In this document: piece by piece, positions 17,958 through 27,337 of the stretch
How the letters are laid out: the number at the start of each line of letters is the position of its first letter
How positions within the stretch are numbered: position 1 is the first letter of the stretch
DNA from: Bacillota bacterium
GTDB lineage: Bacteria > Bacillota > Clostridia > Lachnospirales > Anaerotignaceae
Direction of reading: 5' to 3'
Assembly: GCA_022791155.1 (NCBI GenBank)
Contig: JAAVYN010000013.1
Span: 62,001-126,000 of the forward strand
DNA length: 64,000 nucleotides
Program-made: the position numbers and the translations under genes
The notes under the pieces: model-generated
Databases searched by the model: none
The model's input: the letters and a program-made list of their open reading frames with translations, nothing else
What the model was told of the DNA's origin: nothing

Positions 17958-17986
17958 CTTTACATAATATTAATTTTAGCATAAAA
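17958..17986 (+). promoter_or_regulatory. promoter of the LRR-vWA-AAA operon, with leader hairpin
   Basis: TTTACA (17958-17963), 17-bp spacer, TAAAAT (17981-17986). The leader contains a hairpin GAAAACGC (18011-18018) / GCGTTTTC (18028-18035). The rest of the 301-bp gap after the TetR gene shows nothing else. Confidence 0.55.
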
Positions 17987-18069
17987 TCTAAATGTGTGAG
18001 AAATTTAAAAGAAAACGCTTTATATTGGCGTTTTCGGCTTTATAAACGTTTTGTTTTGGAGAATGATTT

Positions 18070-19008
18070 ATGTTTGAAAATTTTGAATTTGAATTTATAG
18101 ACGGTGGAATTGCAATCACTTCATATTTGGGAAATAATCCTATCATAAGCATTCCCCGGGAAATATATGGAAATAAAGTTATAAAAATAGGCGATGAGGC
18201 ATTTCGCGACATGGAGTTTATAGAAGAAGTTGAGTTTGAGGAAGGACTTTTGGAAATTGGCAACTATGCTTTTTGCAAATGCTCCAGCATTAAGAGACTT
18301 ATTCTTCCAAACAGTGTTGCCGAAATAGGGAGCCATGCTTTTTATAACTGCCGCAATGTTGAGGAAATGACGCTTCCAAGAAGTCTTGTCTTTGCGGGAG
18401 ACGGCTTCATAAAAAACTGCGGAAAAATAAAAACAGTGAACATAGCCTCATCTTTTGAAATAAGCGCCGCTGTTGTTTCAGTTCTTAATGAGCTGAAAGA
18501 GGAATTTGTGCTTCATGCAGAAAAAGAGGATATACGGCTTTTATTTCCCGCCTATGATTTCGACTTTGTTGTGAACGCCCCAGCAAGGCTTTGCACAACA
18601 TACACAGTTGGCTCGGGCGACAGATATAGACAGGCGATAACTCAAAAAGGGATTGACTTTGAAAGCTATGACAACACGTTTTCGCGGGCCGTGACGGAAG
18701 AAAGGGAGAACACTGTTTTTCATATAATATTTGAGCGGCTTTTAAGCAATTATAATATAGATGGCAAATTCATTGACAAATATCTGCAATATCTAAAAGA
18801 AAATGTTGAAAGAGCCATGAATTATGCACTTAAAAACGGTGGTGTCAGCCTTTTGGAAATCATGGACAAAAACAATGTGTTCACAAATGAAAACATTGAC
18901 AGCGCCATTAAAGCAGCAGCGGAACTTGGAAACAGCGAGTCAGCAGCTTTTATGCTTGATTTGAAGCTCACAAAGTTCGGCAGAAAGCTGAAAAAATTTG
19001 ACTTATAG
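18070..19008 (+). CDS. BspA-type leucine-rich-repeat protein
   Basis: A 312-residue protein with three or four BspA/LRR_5 repeats in the first half (about residues 15-120): IGDEAFRDMEFIEEVEF, IGNYAFCKCSSIKRLIL and IGSHAFYNCRNVEEMTL are successive units. The second half (about 150-312) has no family I know and resembles a small helical bundle with weak ankyrin-like spacing near the end. There is no signal peptide, unlike most BspA surface proteins, so it should be cytoplasmic. It heads an operon with a vWA protein and a MoxR-type ATPase (10-bp gap to the next gene), and could be the target-recognition partner of that pair. The last point is inference. Confidence 0.85.
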   Translation: MFENFEFEFIDGGIAITSYLGNNPIISIPREIYGNKVIKIGDEAFRDMEFIEEVEFEEGLLEIGNYAFCKCSSIKRLILPNSVAEIGSHAFYNCRNVEEMTLPRSLVFAGDGFIKNCGKIKTVNIASSFEISAAVVSVLNELKEEFVLHAEKEDIRLLFPAYDFDFVVNAPARLCTTYTVGSGDRYRQAITQKGIDFESYDNTFSRAVTEERENTVFHIIFERLLSNYNIDGKFIDKYLQYLKENVERAMNYALKNGGVSLLEIMDKNNVFTNENIDSAIKAAAELGNSESAAFMLDLKLTKFGRKLKKFDL

Positions 19009-19018
19009 GAGCTATGGT

Positions 19019-20464
19019 ATGGTTTCGCAATATGATATTGTTGAAAAGATAGATGCGATTTGCAGAAATATATTGTTTTCAGTTAAAACAAAGCTATATA
19101 TGAACATGAAATTTCTGTCAATGGCTTTTGACGGGCTAAACTTTGCAATGAACAGCGACACTGAAAGAATGGGAACTGACGGGTTTTATTTATATTATTC
19201 GCCGGCTTTTTTGATGGACTGCTATAGAAATTTTCCACAATGGCTTGAAAGGGCATATATACATTCAATCATTCATTGCCTGTTCAAACATTTGATCAAC
19301 ATTGATGACAGAGATGATGTGATATGGAATTTGAGTTGTGACATAGCAGCCGAATATGTGATTGACAGCCTTAATGTCAGAACTTTGAAACGCAGTGAAA
19401 ATGCACTTAGGAGAGTGACATATAAGCAGATCAATGAAGCCATGAAAGTTCCAACTGCAGAGGGCATTTATGAAGCCATAGTTCACAGAAAAATAGATTT
19501 TGAAAGCCTTGAAAAGCTGAAAGACGAGTTTTTTGTTGATGACCATAGCTTTTGGAAACAATATAGAAGTGTTGAAAGCCCTGAAGGAGAAAATTCGGGC
19601 GGAAATTCCCAAAACAATGATCAAGGCGAAAACAGTGGCGAGCCTGATGACAACGATGGAAACGGCAGTCAAAGCAATGGCGGAAATGACAAAAAAGCGA
19701 ATTCAAACATTGACAAGTTGAAAGAAAAATGGGACAACATAAGCCAAAGGACAGAAACTGAAATGGAAACATTTTCAAAAGGACAGAGTGATGAGACTGG
19801 TGAGCTCTCTGAATTTTTGAGGGTTGAAAACAAGCAAAGATATGACTATCGTGAGTTTTTGAAAAAATTTGCTGTGCGTCGTGAGATAATGCAGTTGGAC
19901 ATGGACAGCTATGATTATATATATTATACTTATGGCTTGAGGGTTTATGGCAACATGCCGCTTGTTGAATGCCTTGAATATAGCGATGTCAAAAAGGTTG
20001 AAGAATTTGCGGTTGTCATTGACACATCGGCCTCGTGTGAAAAAGAGCTTGTCAGAATATTTCTTGAGGAAACATATTCCATATTAAGAGACAACGAAAG
20101 CTTTTTCAGAAAGATAAACATGCATATAATACAATGCGACAACCGTGTTCAAGAAGACAAAATAATTGTTTCAAAAGAGGATTTTGAGCAGTATATAAAC
20201 AATTTTGAGGTCAAGGGCCGGGGAGGCACAGACTTTAGGGCGGCTTTTGACTATGTGAACAGCTTGTGTGAAGAAAAGAAAATGAACGAACTGAAGGGAC
20301 TTATATATTTCACTGATGGATATGGAGAATATCCAACAAGTGCTCCAGCATATGAAACTGCATTTGTGTTTGTTGATGACAGTTTTGATGATGCAGGAGT
20401 GCCGCCATGGGCTGTGGAAATAATACTTAGCAAACATGAAATATACAGTTTTGGAGGAAAATGA
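19019..20464 (+). CDS. vWA-domain / DUF2201 metallopeptidase-like protein
   Basis: A 481-residue cytoplasmic protein of the DUF2201 type. The N-terminal metallopeptidase-like region (about 1-180) has HSIIHCLFKH at residues 82-91, where the expected HExxH glutamate is replaced by Ser, so peptidase activity is doubtful. Residues about 190-230 are a Gly/Asn/Asp/Ser-rich linker. The C-terminal vWA domain (about 328-475) keeps a full MIDAS: DTSAS starting at 335, Thr in GRGGTDF and Asp in YFTDGYG. ATG 19019 has AGGAG seven bases before it. The stop overlaps the AAA gene by ATGA. MoxR ATPases and vWA proteins commonly work as paired chaperones for assembling or remodelling a partner; that role is inferred. 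Confidence 0.85.
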   Translation: MVSQYDIVEKIDAICRNILFSVKTKLYMNMKFLSMAFDGLNFAMNSDTERMGTDGFYLYYSPAFLMDCYRNFPQWLERAYIHSIIHCLFKHLINIDDRDDVIWNLSCDIAAEYVIDSLNVRTLKRSENALRRVTYKQINEAMKVPTAEGIYEAIVHRKIDFESLEKLKDEFFVDDHSFWKQYRSVESPEGENSGGNSQNNDQGENSGEPDDNDGNGSQSNGGNDKKANSNIDKLKEKWDNISQRTETEMETFSKGQSDETGELSEFLRVENKQRYDYREFLKKFAVRREIMQLDMDSYDYIYYTYGLRVYGNMPLVECLEYSDVKKVEEFAVVIDTSASCEKELVRIFLEETYSILRDNESFFRKINMHIIQCDNRVQEDKIIVSKEDFEQYINNFEVKGRGGTDFRAAFDYVNSLCEEKKMNELKGLIYFTDGYGEYPTSAPAYETAFVFVDDSFDDAGVPPWAVEIILSKHEIYSFGGK

Positions 20465-22005
20465 CTTTGAACATAAAAAGGGCGAAAGAGGAGATTAAAG
20501 ACGCTATTGAAAGCTATATGCTTAAAGATGAATTTGGCGATTATGTGATACCAATTGAAAGTCAAAGACCAGTGCTGCTTATGGGGCCTCCGGGGATAGG
20601 GAAAACGGCGGTTATGCGCCAAATTGCCATGGAATGCGGAATTGGGCTTGTGGCATATACAATAACTCACCACACAAGACAGAGCGCTATAGGGCTCCCG
20701 TTTATTGACGAAAAGGAATTTGGAGGCAAAAAATATTCTGTCACTGAATATACAATGAGCGAGATTATAGCATCTGTTTACAACAAAATTGAAGAAACAG
20801 GCATAAAAGAGGGAATATTGTTTATTGACGAAATAAACTGTGCTTCCGAAACTCTTGCTCCGGCCATGCTCCAGTTCCTTCAATATAAAACATTTGGAAG
20901 CCATGCCGTGCCACGGGGGTGGATAATTGTGGCGGCTGGAAACCCTCCTCAGTATAACAAAAGCGTCAGGGAATTTGATGTTGTAACATTGGATCGTGTC
21001 AAAAAAATTGATGTTGATGTGGATTATGCCACGTGGAGGGAATATGCTGTTTTGAATGATGTTCACAACAGTGTAATATCATATCTTGATGTCAGAAAAG
21101 AGAATTTTTATAGCGTGAAAAACACAGCTGACGGCAAGCGATTTGTGACGGCACGCGGCTGGGAAGATCTTTCAAGGATAATATATGTGTATGAAAAACT
21201 TGGGAAAAAGGCTGACTTTGAAGTTGTTTTCCAATATTTGCAGGATATGAAAACGGCAAAGGACTTTGCGGCATATCTTGAGCTTTATTATAAATATAAA
21301 GAGGACTATTCCATAAGTGACATAATAAACGGAAACTTCAAAAAGGAATATATGGACAGGCTTAGGACAGCTTCATTTGATGAAAAACTTGGAGTTGTGA
21401 GTCTTGTGCTTGGCGCGCTCAACTCATGTTTTAAAGAAGTCAACAAAACAGACATATTTGTCTCAGAGTTTCACGCTGTGCTGAAGGACATGAAAAAACT
21501 GTTCGAAAACAACAGCGGATTCCCCAAAGACATCATAAATGAAACAATTGAGCAGCGCAAGAACAAGCTTTATGCAAAAAAACTGGCCGATGTGATAGAC
21601 AAAAAAGATGAGGCATTGGAAAGAAACATTTTGGACACTCTTTCAAGCTATATGCACGAAATTGAAAAAAACAGTGCGCATACATGCGACGAGGGTTTTG
21701 AGTTGATCAAAAAACTGTTTGGCGCTGAAGTTGAAAAAAGAGAGCATATCATTGAAGAAACTTCACAAAAGCTTGAAAATGCTTTTGAATTTATGGAAAA
21801 AACTTTTGGCGAAAGCCAAGAAATGGTTATATTTGTCACAGAACTCAACAGTGGATATTACAGCATTAAGTTTATAAATGACAACGGAAGCGTGAAATTT
21901 TATCAATACAATAAAAACCTTTTGTATAAACAGCAGCAAAAGTCAATCATAAGCGAAATGGATCAGCTCAACAGTCTTCTTGAAAACAGAATCAAAGGAG
22001 AGTGA
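20461..22005 (+). CDS. MoxR-type AAA ATPase (AAA_5)
   Basis: A 514-residue cytoplasmic ATPase. Walker A GPPGIGKT is at residues 42-49, Walker B ILFIDE at 119-124, sensor-1 Asn in VAAGNPPQYNKS near 160, and the AAA core ends near 290. The C-terminal 220 residues are helical, charged and not a family I recognise; they are longer than in short MoxR proteins. Translation is coupled to the vWA gene by a 4-bp overlap with GGAGG before the ATG. AAA_5/MoxR members pair with vWA proteins to remodel client complexes. The client here may be the LRR protein or something outside the window. Confidence 0.9.
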   Translation: MTLNIKRAKEEIKDAIESYMLKDEFGDYVIPIESQRPVLLMGPPGIGKTAVMRQIAMECGIGLVAYTITHHTRQSAIGLPFIDEKEFGGKKYSVTEYTMSEIIASVYNKIEETGIKEGILFIDEINCASETLAPAMLQFLQYKTFGSHAVPRGWIIVAAGNPPQYNKSVREFDVVTLDRVKKIDVDVDYATWREYAVLNDVHNSVISYLDVRKENFYSVKNTADGKRFVTARGWEDLSRIIYVYEKLGKKADFEVVFQYLQDMKTAKDFAAYLELYYKYKEDYSISDIINGNFKKEYMDRLRTASFDEKLGVVSLVLGALNSCFKEVNKTDIFVSEFHAVLKDMKKLFENNSGFPKDIINETIEQRKNKLYAKKLADVIDKKDEALERNILDTLSSYMHEIEKNSAHTCDEGFELIKKLFGAEVEKREHIIEETSQKLENAFEFMEKTFGESQEMVIFVTELNSGYYSIKFINDNGSVKFYQYNKNLLYKQQQKSIISEMDQLNSLLENRIKGE

Positions 22006-22009
22006 TTTT

Positions 22010-22375
22010 GTGCGCATAAGAGTTTTGGCTGAAAGCTTTGTGGTTTGCCAAGTTCCTGATTTTTCAGAGATCGACTTTGAGGGCGGTTTTCTGTTTTTGG
22101 GAAAAACTGATGAAGAAATTTCGTTGGTTTGTGAAACGAAAGCCGTTCCAAAAAATGTTTTGAAATGTGAAAATGGTTGGAAAGCATTGGGCATAGTTGG
22201 GGTTTTAGAATTTTCACTGACAGGGATTTTATGCAAAATATCGTCAATTCTAAGTGAGGCCGGAATAGGCATATTCGCCGTTTCCACATATAACACGGAT
22301 TATATACTTGTGAAGGAAGAAAATTTGGAGAAAGCCGTTGCAGTTCTTTCTAAAAATGGATATGATGTTTTGTAA
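22010..22375 (+). CDS. ACT-domain protein
   Basis: A 121-residue protein with two small ACT-like halves (ACT_7 type). The second (about 60-121) has the clear pattern GVLEFSLTGILCKISSILSE, then AGIGIFAVSTYNTDYILV. ACT domains bind amino acids; free-standing pairs of this length are presumed sensors or regulators with unknown targets. It starts at GTG 22010 with AAAGGAG nine bases upstream, 5 bp after the AAA gene, so it is the fourth gene of the operon, although a functional link with the AAA/vWA pair is not evident. Confidence 0.82.
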   Translation: MRIRVLAESFVVCQVPDFSEIDFEGGFLFLGKTDEEISLVCETKAVPKNVLKCENGWKALGIVGVLEFSLTGILCKISSILSEAGIGIFAVSTYNTDYILVKEENLEKAVAVLSKNGYDVL

Positions 22376-22600
22376 ATTTTTTTGAAACTGTTGCAGGCTG
22401 AAAGACTTTGAAAAAGAAATGGGCGTATCTTTGAAATATAATTGTGTTTTATAAGCAATTTTGTCGGACAAAAAACATGCAGCGGCTTATGTTTTGTGGT
22501 TGTTTTTTGGTTTTCAAAACACAAAATTGTGAACATGGCAAGTTTTGGAATTTATATGAAGACAGTGGGTTTTTGAGTTATTTACAAAGGAGATATTTTA

Positions 22601-23599
22601 ATGGGGCTTTTTAATATGTTAGGTTTTGGGGAAAGCATTGGAATTGATCTTGGAACGGCCACAGTGCTTGTACATATAAAGGGACAGGGCATTGTTATAA
22701 AGGAACCATCAGTTGTCACAATTGACAAAAACACCAACACAATATTGGCTGTTGGAGAAGAAGCCCGAAAAATGATGGGCAAAACCCCAGGGAACATTGT
22801 GGCCATCAGGCCGCTGAGAGAGGGAGTCATCTCTGACTATGAAGTCACTGAAAGAATGTTGAAATATTTCATTGAAAAGGCTATAGGCAAACATCCTTTT
22901 GTGAAACCAACGATTGCAGTTTGTGTGCCGAGCGCCGTCACAGAAGTTGAGAAAAGGGCTGTTGAAGACGCAGCGCGTCAGGCCGGCGCGCGTAAAGTGC
23001 ATATTATTGAAGAACCAATAGCAGCCGCAATTGGAGCAGGAATAGACATATCAAGAGCCAGCGGAAGCATGGTTGTTGACATAGGCGGCGGAACAACAGA
23101 TATAGCTGTCATTTCACTTGGCGGAACTGTTGTGAGCTCGTCAATAAAAGTTGCGGGGGACAATTTTGATGACGCAATTATAAGATATATGAGGAAAAAG
23201 CACAATGTTCTCATAGGCGAGAGAAGTGCGGAACAGCTCAAAATCAACATTGGCACTGCTTTTGCGCGCACAATGTCGGTTTCAATGGATATAAGGGGGC
23301 GCAATCTCATAACAGGACTTCCCAAAAATATAACTGTGAACAGCGAAGAAATGCTTGAAGCTTTGTCGGAGTCTGTCATGGCCATCACTGAAGCCGTTCA
23401 CAATGTTTTGGAAAAAACTCCTCCTGAATTGGCGGCTGACATTGCTGACAGGGGAATTGTTATGACAGGCGGCGGAAGCTTGCTTTATGGCCTTGACAAA
23501 CTGATTTCAAGCAAAACGGGGATAAATGCTATCATAGCAGATGATGCTGTGAGCTGCGTGGCTGTGGGAACTGGAAAATATGTTGAAAATTTAGAATGA
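22601..23599 (+). CDS. MreB/Mbl-like actin homologue
   Basis: A 332-residue bacterial actin that forms membrane-associated filaments guiding sidewall peptidoglycan synthesis. Phosphate-1 motif IGIDLGTATVLV (about 13-24), connect-1 and phosphate-2 VVDIGGGTTDIAVIS (about 158-172), and adenosine motif GIVMTGGGSLLYGLD (about 285-300) are intact. Amphipathic N-terminus MGLFNMLGF could aid membrane contact. It stands alone between a 225-bp leader and a strong terminator, with no mreC, mreD or rodA nearby, which fits an mbl- or mreBH-like paralogue as well as mreB itself. Start ATG 22601 after AAAGGAGA. Confidence 0.92.
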   Translation: MGLFNMLGFGESIGIDLGTATVLVHIKGQGIVIKEPSVVTIDKNTNTILAVGEEARKMMGKTPGNIVAIRPLREGVISDYEVTERMLKYFIEKAIGKHPFVKPTIAVCVPSAVTEVEKRAVEDAARQAGARKVHIIEEPIAAAIGAGIDISRASGSMVVDIGGGTTDIAVISLGGTVVSSSIKVAGDNFDDAIIRYMRKKHNVLIGERSAEQLKINIGTAFARTMSVSMDIRGRNLITGLPKNITVNSEEMLEALSESVMAITEAVHNVLEKTPPELAADIADRGIVMTGGGSLLYGLDKLISSKTGINAIIADDAVSCVAVGTGKYVENLE

Positions 23600-23605
23600 C
23601 TGTTT

Positions 23606-23641
23606 TTGGCAGCTGTCAAAAGAGACAGCTGCCAATTTTTT
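23606..23641 (+). terminator. strong terminator after mreB-like gene
   Basis: Perfect 12-bp stem TTGGCAGCTGTC (23606-23617) with GACAGCTGCCAA (23624-23635), 6-base loop, then TTTTTT. Confidence 0.95.
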
Positions 23642-23855
23642 GAAGCATATTGAATCATTGTGTTCTTATCTAATGCTCTTGTTGAAACAAAAATTGAAAG
23701 AAAAATGAATTGTTGATTGAATTTTGATGTGGCGACATGCTGTTTATGTTGCATGTCAATTGTGGTTTGGCGGTCTGTTTAATATTTTTATAATATATTG
23801 CATGATAGCATTCAAATGCTGAAATATATTTTTATAAAGCATGTATCTATAAATA

Positions 23856-23872
23856 TGCATTATAATAATGCA
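23856..23872. repeat. 17-bp perfect dyad in the polA upstream region
   Basis: TGCATTATAATAATGCA (7-bp arms). A near-perfect AGCATT-CA-AATGCT lies at 23807-23820. Both sit in the 410-bp AT-rich gap before polA, which otherwise has only the promoter. They may be protein sites or chance in AT-rich DNA. Confidence 0.35.
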
Positions 23873-23902
23873 GTTAACGACAGCAAAAAACTAAATATTT
23901 CC

Positions 23903-23930
23903 TTGTAAATGATGTCCAAAGGTGTATAAT
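23903..23930 (+). promoter_or_regulatory. polA promoter
   Basis: TTGTAA (23903-23908), 16-bp spacer, consensus TATAAT (23925-23930). Confidence 0.6.
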
Positions 23931-24051
23931 AATTAGTGTATGGCTAAAATACAATTCATAAAGTATGTTTTTATCGTTGATTTGTTAGTGACAATTGAAG
24001 AAGGAGATGTTGAATTATATTTTGGCGATTTTTGCACCCATGGAGGATTAT

Positions 24052-26721
24052 ATGAACAAAAAAGTTATGCTTATAGACGGAAACAGCATTGTTAACAGGG
24101 CGTTTTATGGCGTTCCAATACTGACAAATTCGAGTGGACAGTATACGAATGCAATATACGGCTTTTTTAATATACTTTTCAAACTGCTTGATGAAGAAAA
24201 ACCGGAATATTTGGCTGTGGCATTTGATTTGAAAGCTCCAACGTTCAGACATGAAAAATATGGCGAATATAAAGGAACAAGAAGAGAGATGCCGCATGAG
24301 CTTGCGGAACAAATTCCGGCTCTCAAAGAATTTTTGACGGCGCTTGGTGTCAAGCAATATTCCATGGAAGGCTTTGAGGCCGATGACATACTTGGAACAA
24401 TATCAAAAAAAACTGAAGAAATGGGGCTTGAAACAGTTGTTGTTTCGGGCGACAGGGATCTTTTGCAAATTGCCAGTGACACGCTCAAAGTGCGCATTCC
24501 AAAAACAAAGGGAGGAAAAACAGAAGTTGAGGATTATTATGCTCAAAATGTGAAGGAAAAATATGGAGTGACTCCAACTGAATTCATTGATGTCAAAGCG
24601 CTTATGGGGGACGCTTCCGACAACATACCAGGCGTGCCATCAATTGGTGAAAAAACGGCTGTCAAGATTATACAGGAATTCAAAACTCTTGAAAATGCAC
24701 TTGAAAACGCCGAAAATGTCAAACCGCCAAAGGCATCAAAAAATCTCATTGAATATAAAGAACAAGCAAAACTCAGCAAATATTTGGCCGCAATTGTCAG
24801 AGATGTGCCAATTGAAATTGATTTGGAACAGATGAAAGTTTTTGGAAGCGTTATAAGCAATGAGGCTTATGACATAATTAAGAAATTTGAGTTTAAGTCT
24901 ATGCTTTCGCGGTTTTCCACAAAAGAAAATGACAGCAGAGGCGTTGATGAAAACAGCAGCTGTAGTGTTCTTGAAACTGAGGAAGAGCTGAAAAAATATA
25001 TATCGCTGATAAACCCAAACGCTGAAGTGTCATATATTTTGTTTGCTGAAGAACATAATATAAAAGGGATTGGACTGTATCAAAATGGAAACGGCAGTGT
25101 TTTTGTTCCTGTTGGAAAGTCTGTTTCGCAGGAAAGCTTTTCTGAAATTGTCAAAGGCTTTTTTGAAAATGAAGGCATAGCCAAGATAGGTCACAACATA
25201 AAAAGTGACATATCACTCTTGAGCAGCGTCAACATTTCGCTTAAAGGAGCAGTTTTTGACACAGCACTGGCAGCATACATTTTGAACCCTTTGAGAGAGG
25301 CATATAACTGTGATGATATAGCGGCGGAATTTCTTGAAATTTCAGTTAAAAGCGAAGAAGAAGTTTTGGGAAAAGGAAGAAGCAGAAAAACACTTCTTAG
25401 CCTTGAAAATGAAACACTGCTCGAATTCGCAGCTCCACAAGCAATGATAATTGGTGAAGCCAAAAATGTGATGGAGAGAAAAATAATAGAAAACAATCAA
25501 AAAGAGTTGTTTTATGAAATTGAAATGCCATTGCTTTTTGTTTTGAGCGAAATGGAAAAATGGGGAATAAAAGTAAACAAAAATGACTTGATTCAATATA
25601 AAAATATGCTTGAAACAGAAATTGACAAAACAACTGACGAAATATATTCTCTTGCTGGTGAGGAGTTTAATATAAACTCTCCAAAACAATTGGGAGTTAT
25701 ATTGTTTGAAAAACTTGGATTGAAGGGAAGCAAAAAAACCAAAACGGGATATTCAACAGCGGCAGAAACCCTTGAAAAACTCAAGCATGAAAGCCCAATA
25801 GTTGAAAAAATACTTTATTACCGCCAAATTGCCAAACTCAAAAGCACATATGCCGATGGCCTTTTGAGCGTTATGGACAAAAAGACAGAAAAAATATATT
25901 CCACTTTTAATCAGACAATAACGGCCACAGGAAGGATAAGCAGCACAGAGCCTAATCTCCAAAACATACCTATAAGGCTTGAGCTTGGCCGTGAACTCAG
26001 AAAAGTTTTTGTTCCTTCAGATGAGAACTTTGTGTTTCTCGATGCTGACTATTCACAAATTGAGCTCAGAGTTCTTGCCCACATGGCTGGAGATCAAACA
26101 CTCATAAATGCTTTTGCCGATGGACAAGATATTCACAGGCTGACGGCAAGCCAGGTTTTCAACATACCTTTTGATGAGGTGACGCAAAAACAAAGAAGTG
26201 ACGCAAAAGCTGTCAATTTTGGCATAGTGTACGGCATAGGAGCATTTAGCCTGAGCCAAGACATTGGAACAACAAGAAGGGAAGCTGAAAAGTATATTGA
26301 AAGCTATTTCAAAAAATATCCTAATATAAAAACTTATATGGATCGTACAATCAAAGAGGCGAATGAAAACGGATATGTCAGCACTATATTTGGCCGCAGA
26401 AGGCCAATGCCAGAACTTAGCTCATCAAACTTTGTGCAGCGTTCATTTGGTGAAAGAGTGGCAATGAACATGCCCATACAAGGAAGCGCCGCCGACATCA
26501 TAAAAATTGCCATGATCAAGGTTGACAAAGCGCTGAGAGACAGAAAGCTTAAATCAAGGCTCATTTTGCAAGTTCATGACGAACTTTTGGTTGAAGCACA
26601 CAGAGATGAAGTTGAAGAAGTTTCGGCATTGCTGAAAGAAAACATGGAAAACGCTGTCAACCTGAGTGTTCCTATGATTGCAAAAGTTAACACAGGGGAA
26701 AGCTGGTATGAAACGAAATAA
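24052..26721 (+). CDS. polA: DNA polymerase I
   Basis: An 889-residue repair and Okazaki-fragment polymerase. The 5' nuclease domain fills about 1-290 (MLIDGNSIVNRAF, GFEADDILGTI, VVSGDRDLLQ, MGDASDNIPGVPSIGEKTA). A 3'-5' exonuclease-like domain follows (about 315-475): the DxE of motif I is absent (ILFAEEHN near 325), motif II Asp is kept (GHNIKSD), and motif III reads FAAPQAM near 459 instead of a Tyr/Asp motif, so proofreading is predicted lost, as in Taq and Bst enzymes. The polymerase domain has motif A DADYSQIELR, the O-helix RSDAKAVNFGIVYG and motif C QVHDELLVEA. ATG 24052 has GGAGG five bases before it; the longer frame begins with an unsupported TTG. Confidence 0.97.
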   Translation: MNKKVMLIDGNSIVNRAFYGVPILTNSSGQYTNAIYGFFNILFKLLDEEKPEYLAVAFDLKAPTFRHEKYGEYKGTRREMPHELAEQIPALKEFLTALGVKQYSMEGFEADDILGTISKKTEEMGLETVVVSGDRDLLQIASDTLKVRIPKTKGGKTEVEDYYAQNVKEKYGVTPTEFIDVKALMGDASDNIPGVPSIGEKTAVKIIQEFKTLENALENAENVKPPKASKNLIEYKEQAKLSKYLAAIVRDVPIEIDLEQMKVFGSVISNEAYDIIKKFEFKSMLSRFSTKENDSRGVDENSSCSVLETEEELKKYISLINPNAEVSYILFAEEHNIKGIGLYQNGNGSVFVPVGKSVSQESFSEIVKGFFENEGIAKIGHNIKSDISLLSSVNISLKGAVFDTALAAYILNPLREAYNCDDIAAEFLEISVKSEEEVLGKGRSRKTLLSLENETLLEFAAPQAMIIGEAKNVMERKIIENNQKELFYEIEMPLLFVLSEMEKWGIKVNKNDLIQYKNMLETEIDKTTDEIYSLAGEEFNINSPKQLGVILFEKLGLKGSKKTKTGYSTAAETLEKLKHESPIVEKILYYRQIAKLKSTYADGLLSVMDKKTEKIYSTFNQTITATGRISSTEPNLQNIPIRLELGRELRKVFVPSDENFVFLDADYSQIELRVLAHMAGDQTLINAFADGQDIHRLTASQVFNIPFDEVTQKQRSDAKAVNFGIVYGIGAFSLSQDIGTTRREAEKYIESYFKKYPNIKTYMDRTIKEANENGYVSTIFGRRRPMPELSSSNFVQRSFGERVAMNMPIQGSAADIIKIAMIKVDKALRDRKLKSRLILQVHDELLVEAHRDEVEEVSALLKENMENAVNLSVPMIAKVNTGESWYETK

Positions 26722-26733
26722 GAGGTGTTATAG

Positions 26734-27321
26734 TTGAGAATTATTGGTCTTACTGGCGGCACCGGAAGTGGGAAGGGCGTTGTCAGTGAAATTTTGAGTG
26801 AAAAAGGAGCTTTTATCATAGACACCGATGCCATAGCACACACTATTATTTTGAAAGGAAAGCCGGCGTACTATGAGTTGTTGGAATATTTTGGAAATGG
26901 CATTATGAATTGGGGTGGGGAGATAGACAGGAGAGAACTGGGAAACATAGTTTTTAGAGAACGCGGCGAAAAGCTGAATTTTTTGAACGAATGCACCCAC
27001 AAACATATATACAACGAAATTGAAAGACAGATTGAAACAGCCAAAAAATCTGGCAAAAGCGCGGCTGTCATTGATGCTCCGCTTTTGCTGGAAGGAAATT
27101 TCAGAAATTTGTGCGGCGAGATATGGGTTGTGTATGCCGATGAGGAGCTCCGGCTTCAGAGAATAATGAAAAGAGACAGCATTGATGCCGAACAGGGGAG
27201 AAACAGAATTGGCTCTCAAAAACCATGGGATTTTTATAAAAAACACGCTGATGTGATAATATATAATGACGGAAACATTGATTTTGTCAAAAAACAGATT
27301 GATGTTTATTTCCCAATATAA
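26734..27321 (+). CDS. coaE: dephospho-CoA kinase
   Basis: A 195-residue P-loop kinase for the last step of coenzyme A synthesis (ATP + dephospho-CoA). P-loop TGGTGSGKG (residues about 6-14), D-containing IIDTDAIAH near 29-37, LID-type RIMKRD near 145. Starts at TTG 26734 with GAGG eight bases upstream, 12 bp after polA; polA-coaE linkage is usual in Firmicutes. It continues into the lytic transglycosylase gene 16 bp later, so polA, coaE and that gene probably share a transcript. Confidence 0.95.
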   Translation: MRIIGLTGGTGSGKGVVSEILSEKGAFIIDTDAIAHTIILKGKPAYYELLEYFGNGIMNWGGEIDRRELGNIVFRERGEKLNFLNECTHKHIYNEIERQIETAKKSGKSAAVIDAPLLLEGNFRNLCGEIWVVYADEELRLQRIMKRDSIDAEQGRNRIGSQKPWDFYKKHADVIIYNDGNIDFVKKQIDVYFPI

Positions 27322-27337
27322 CATATAGGAGAATGTT

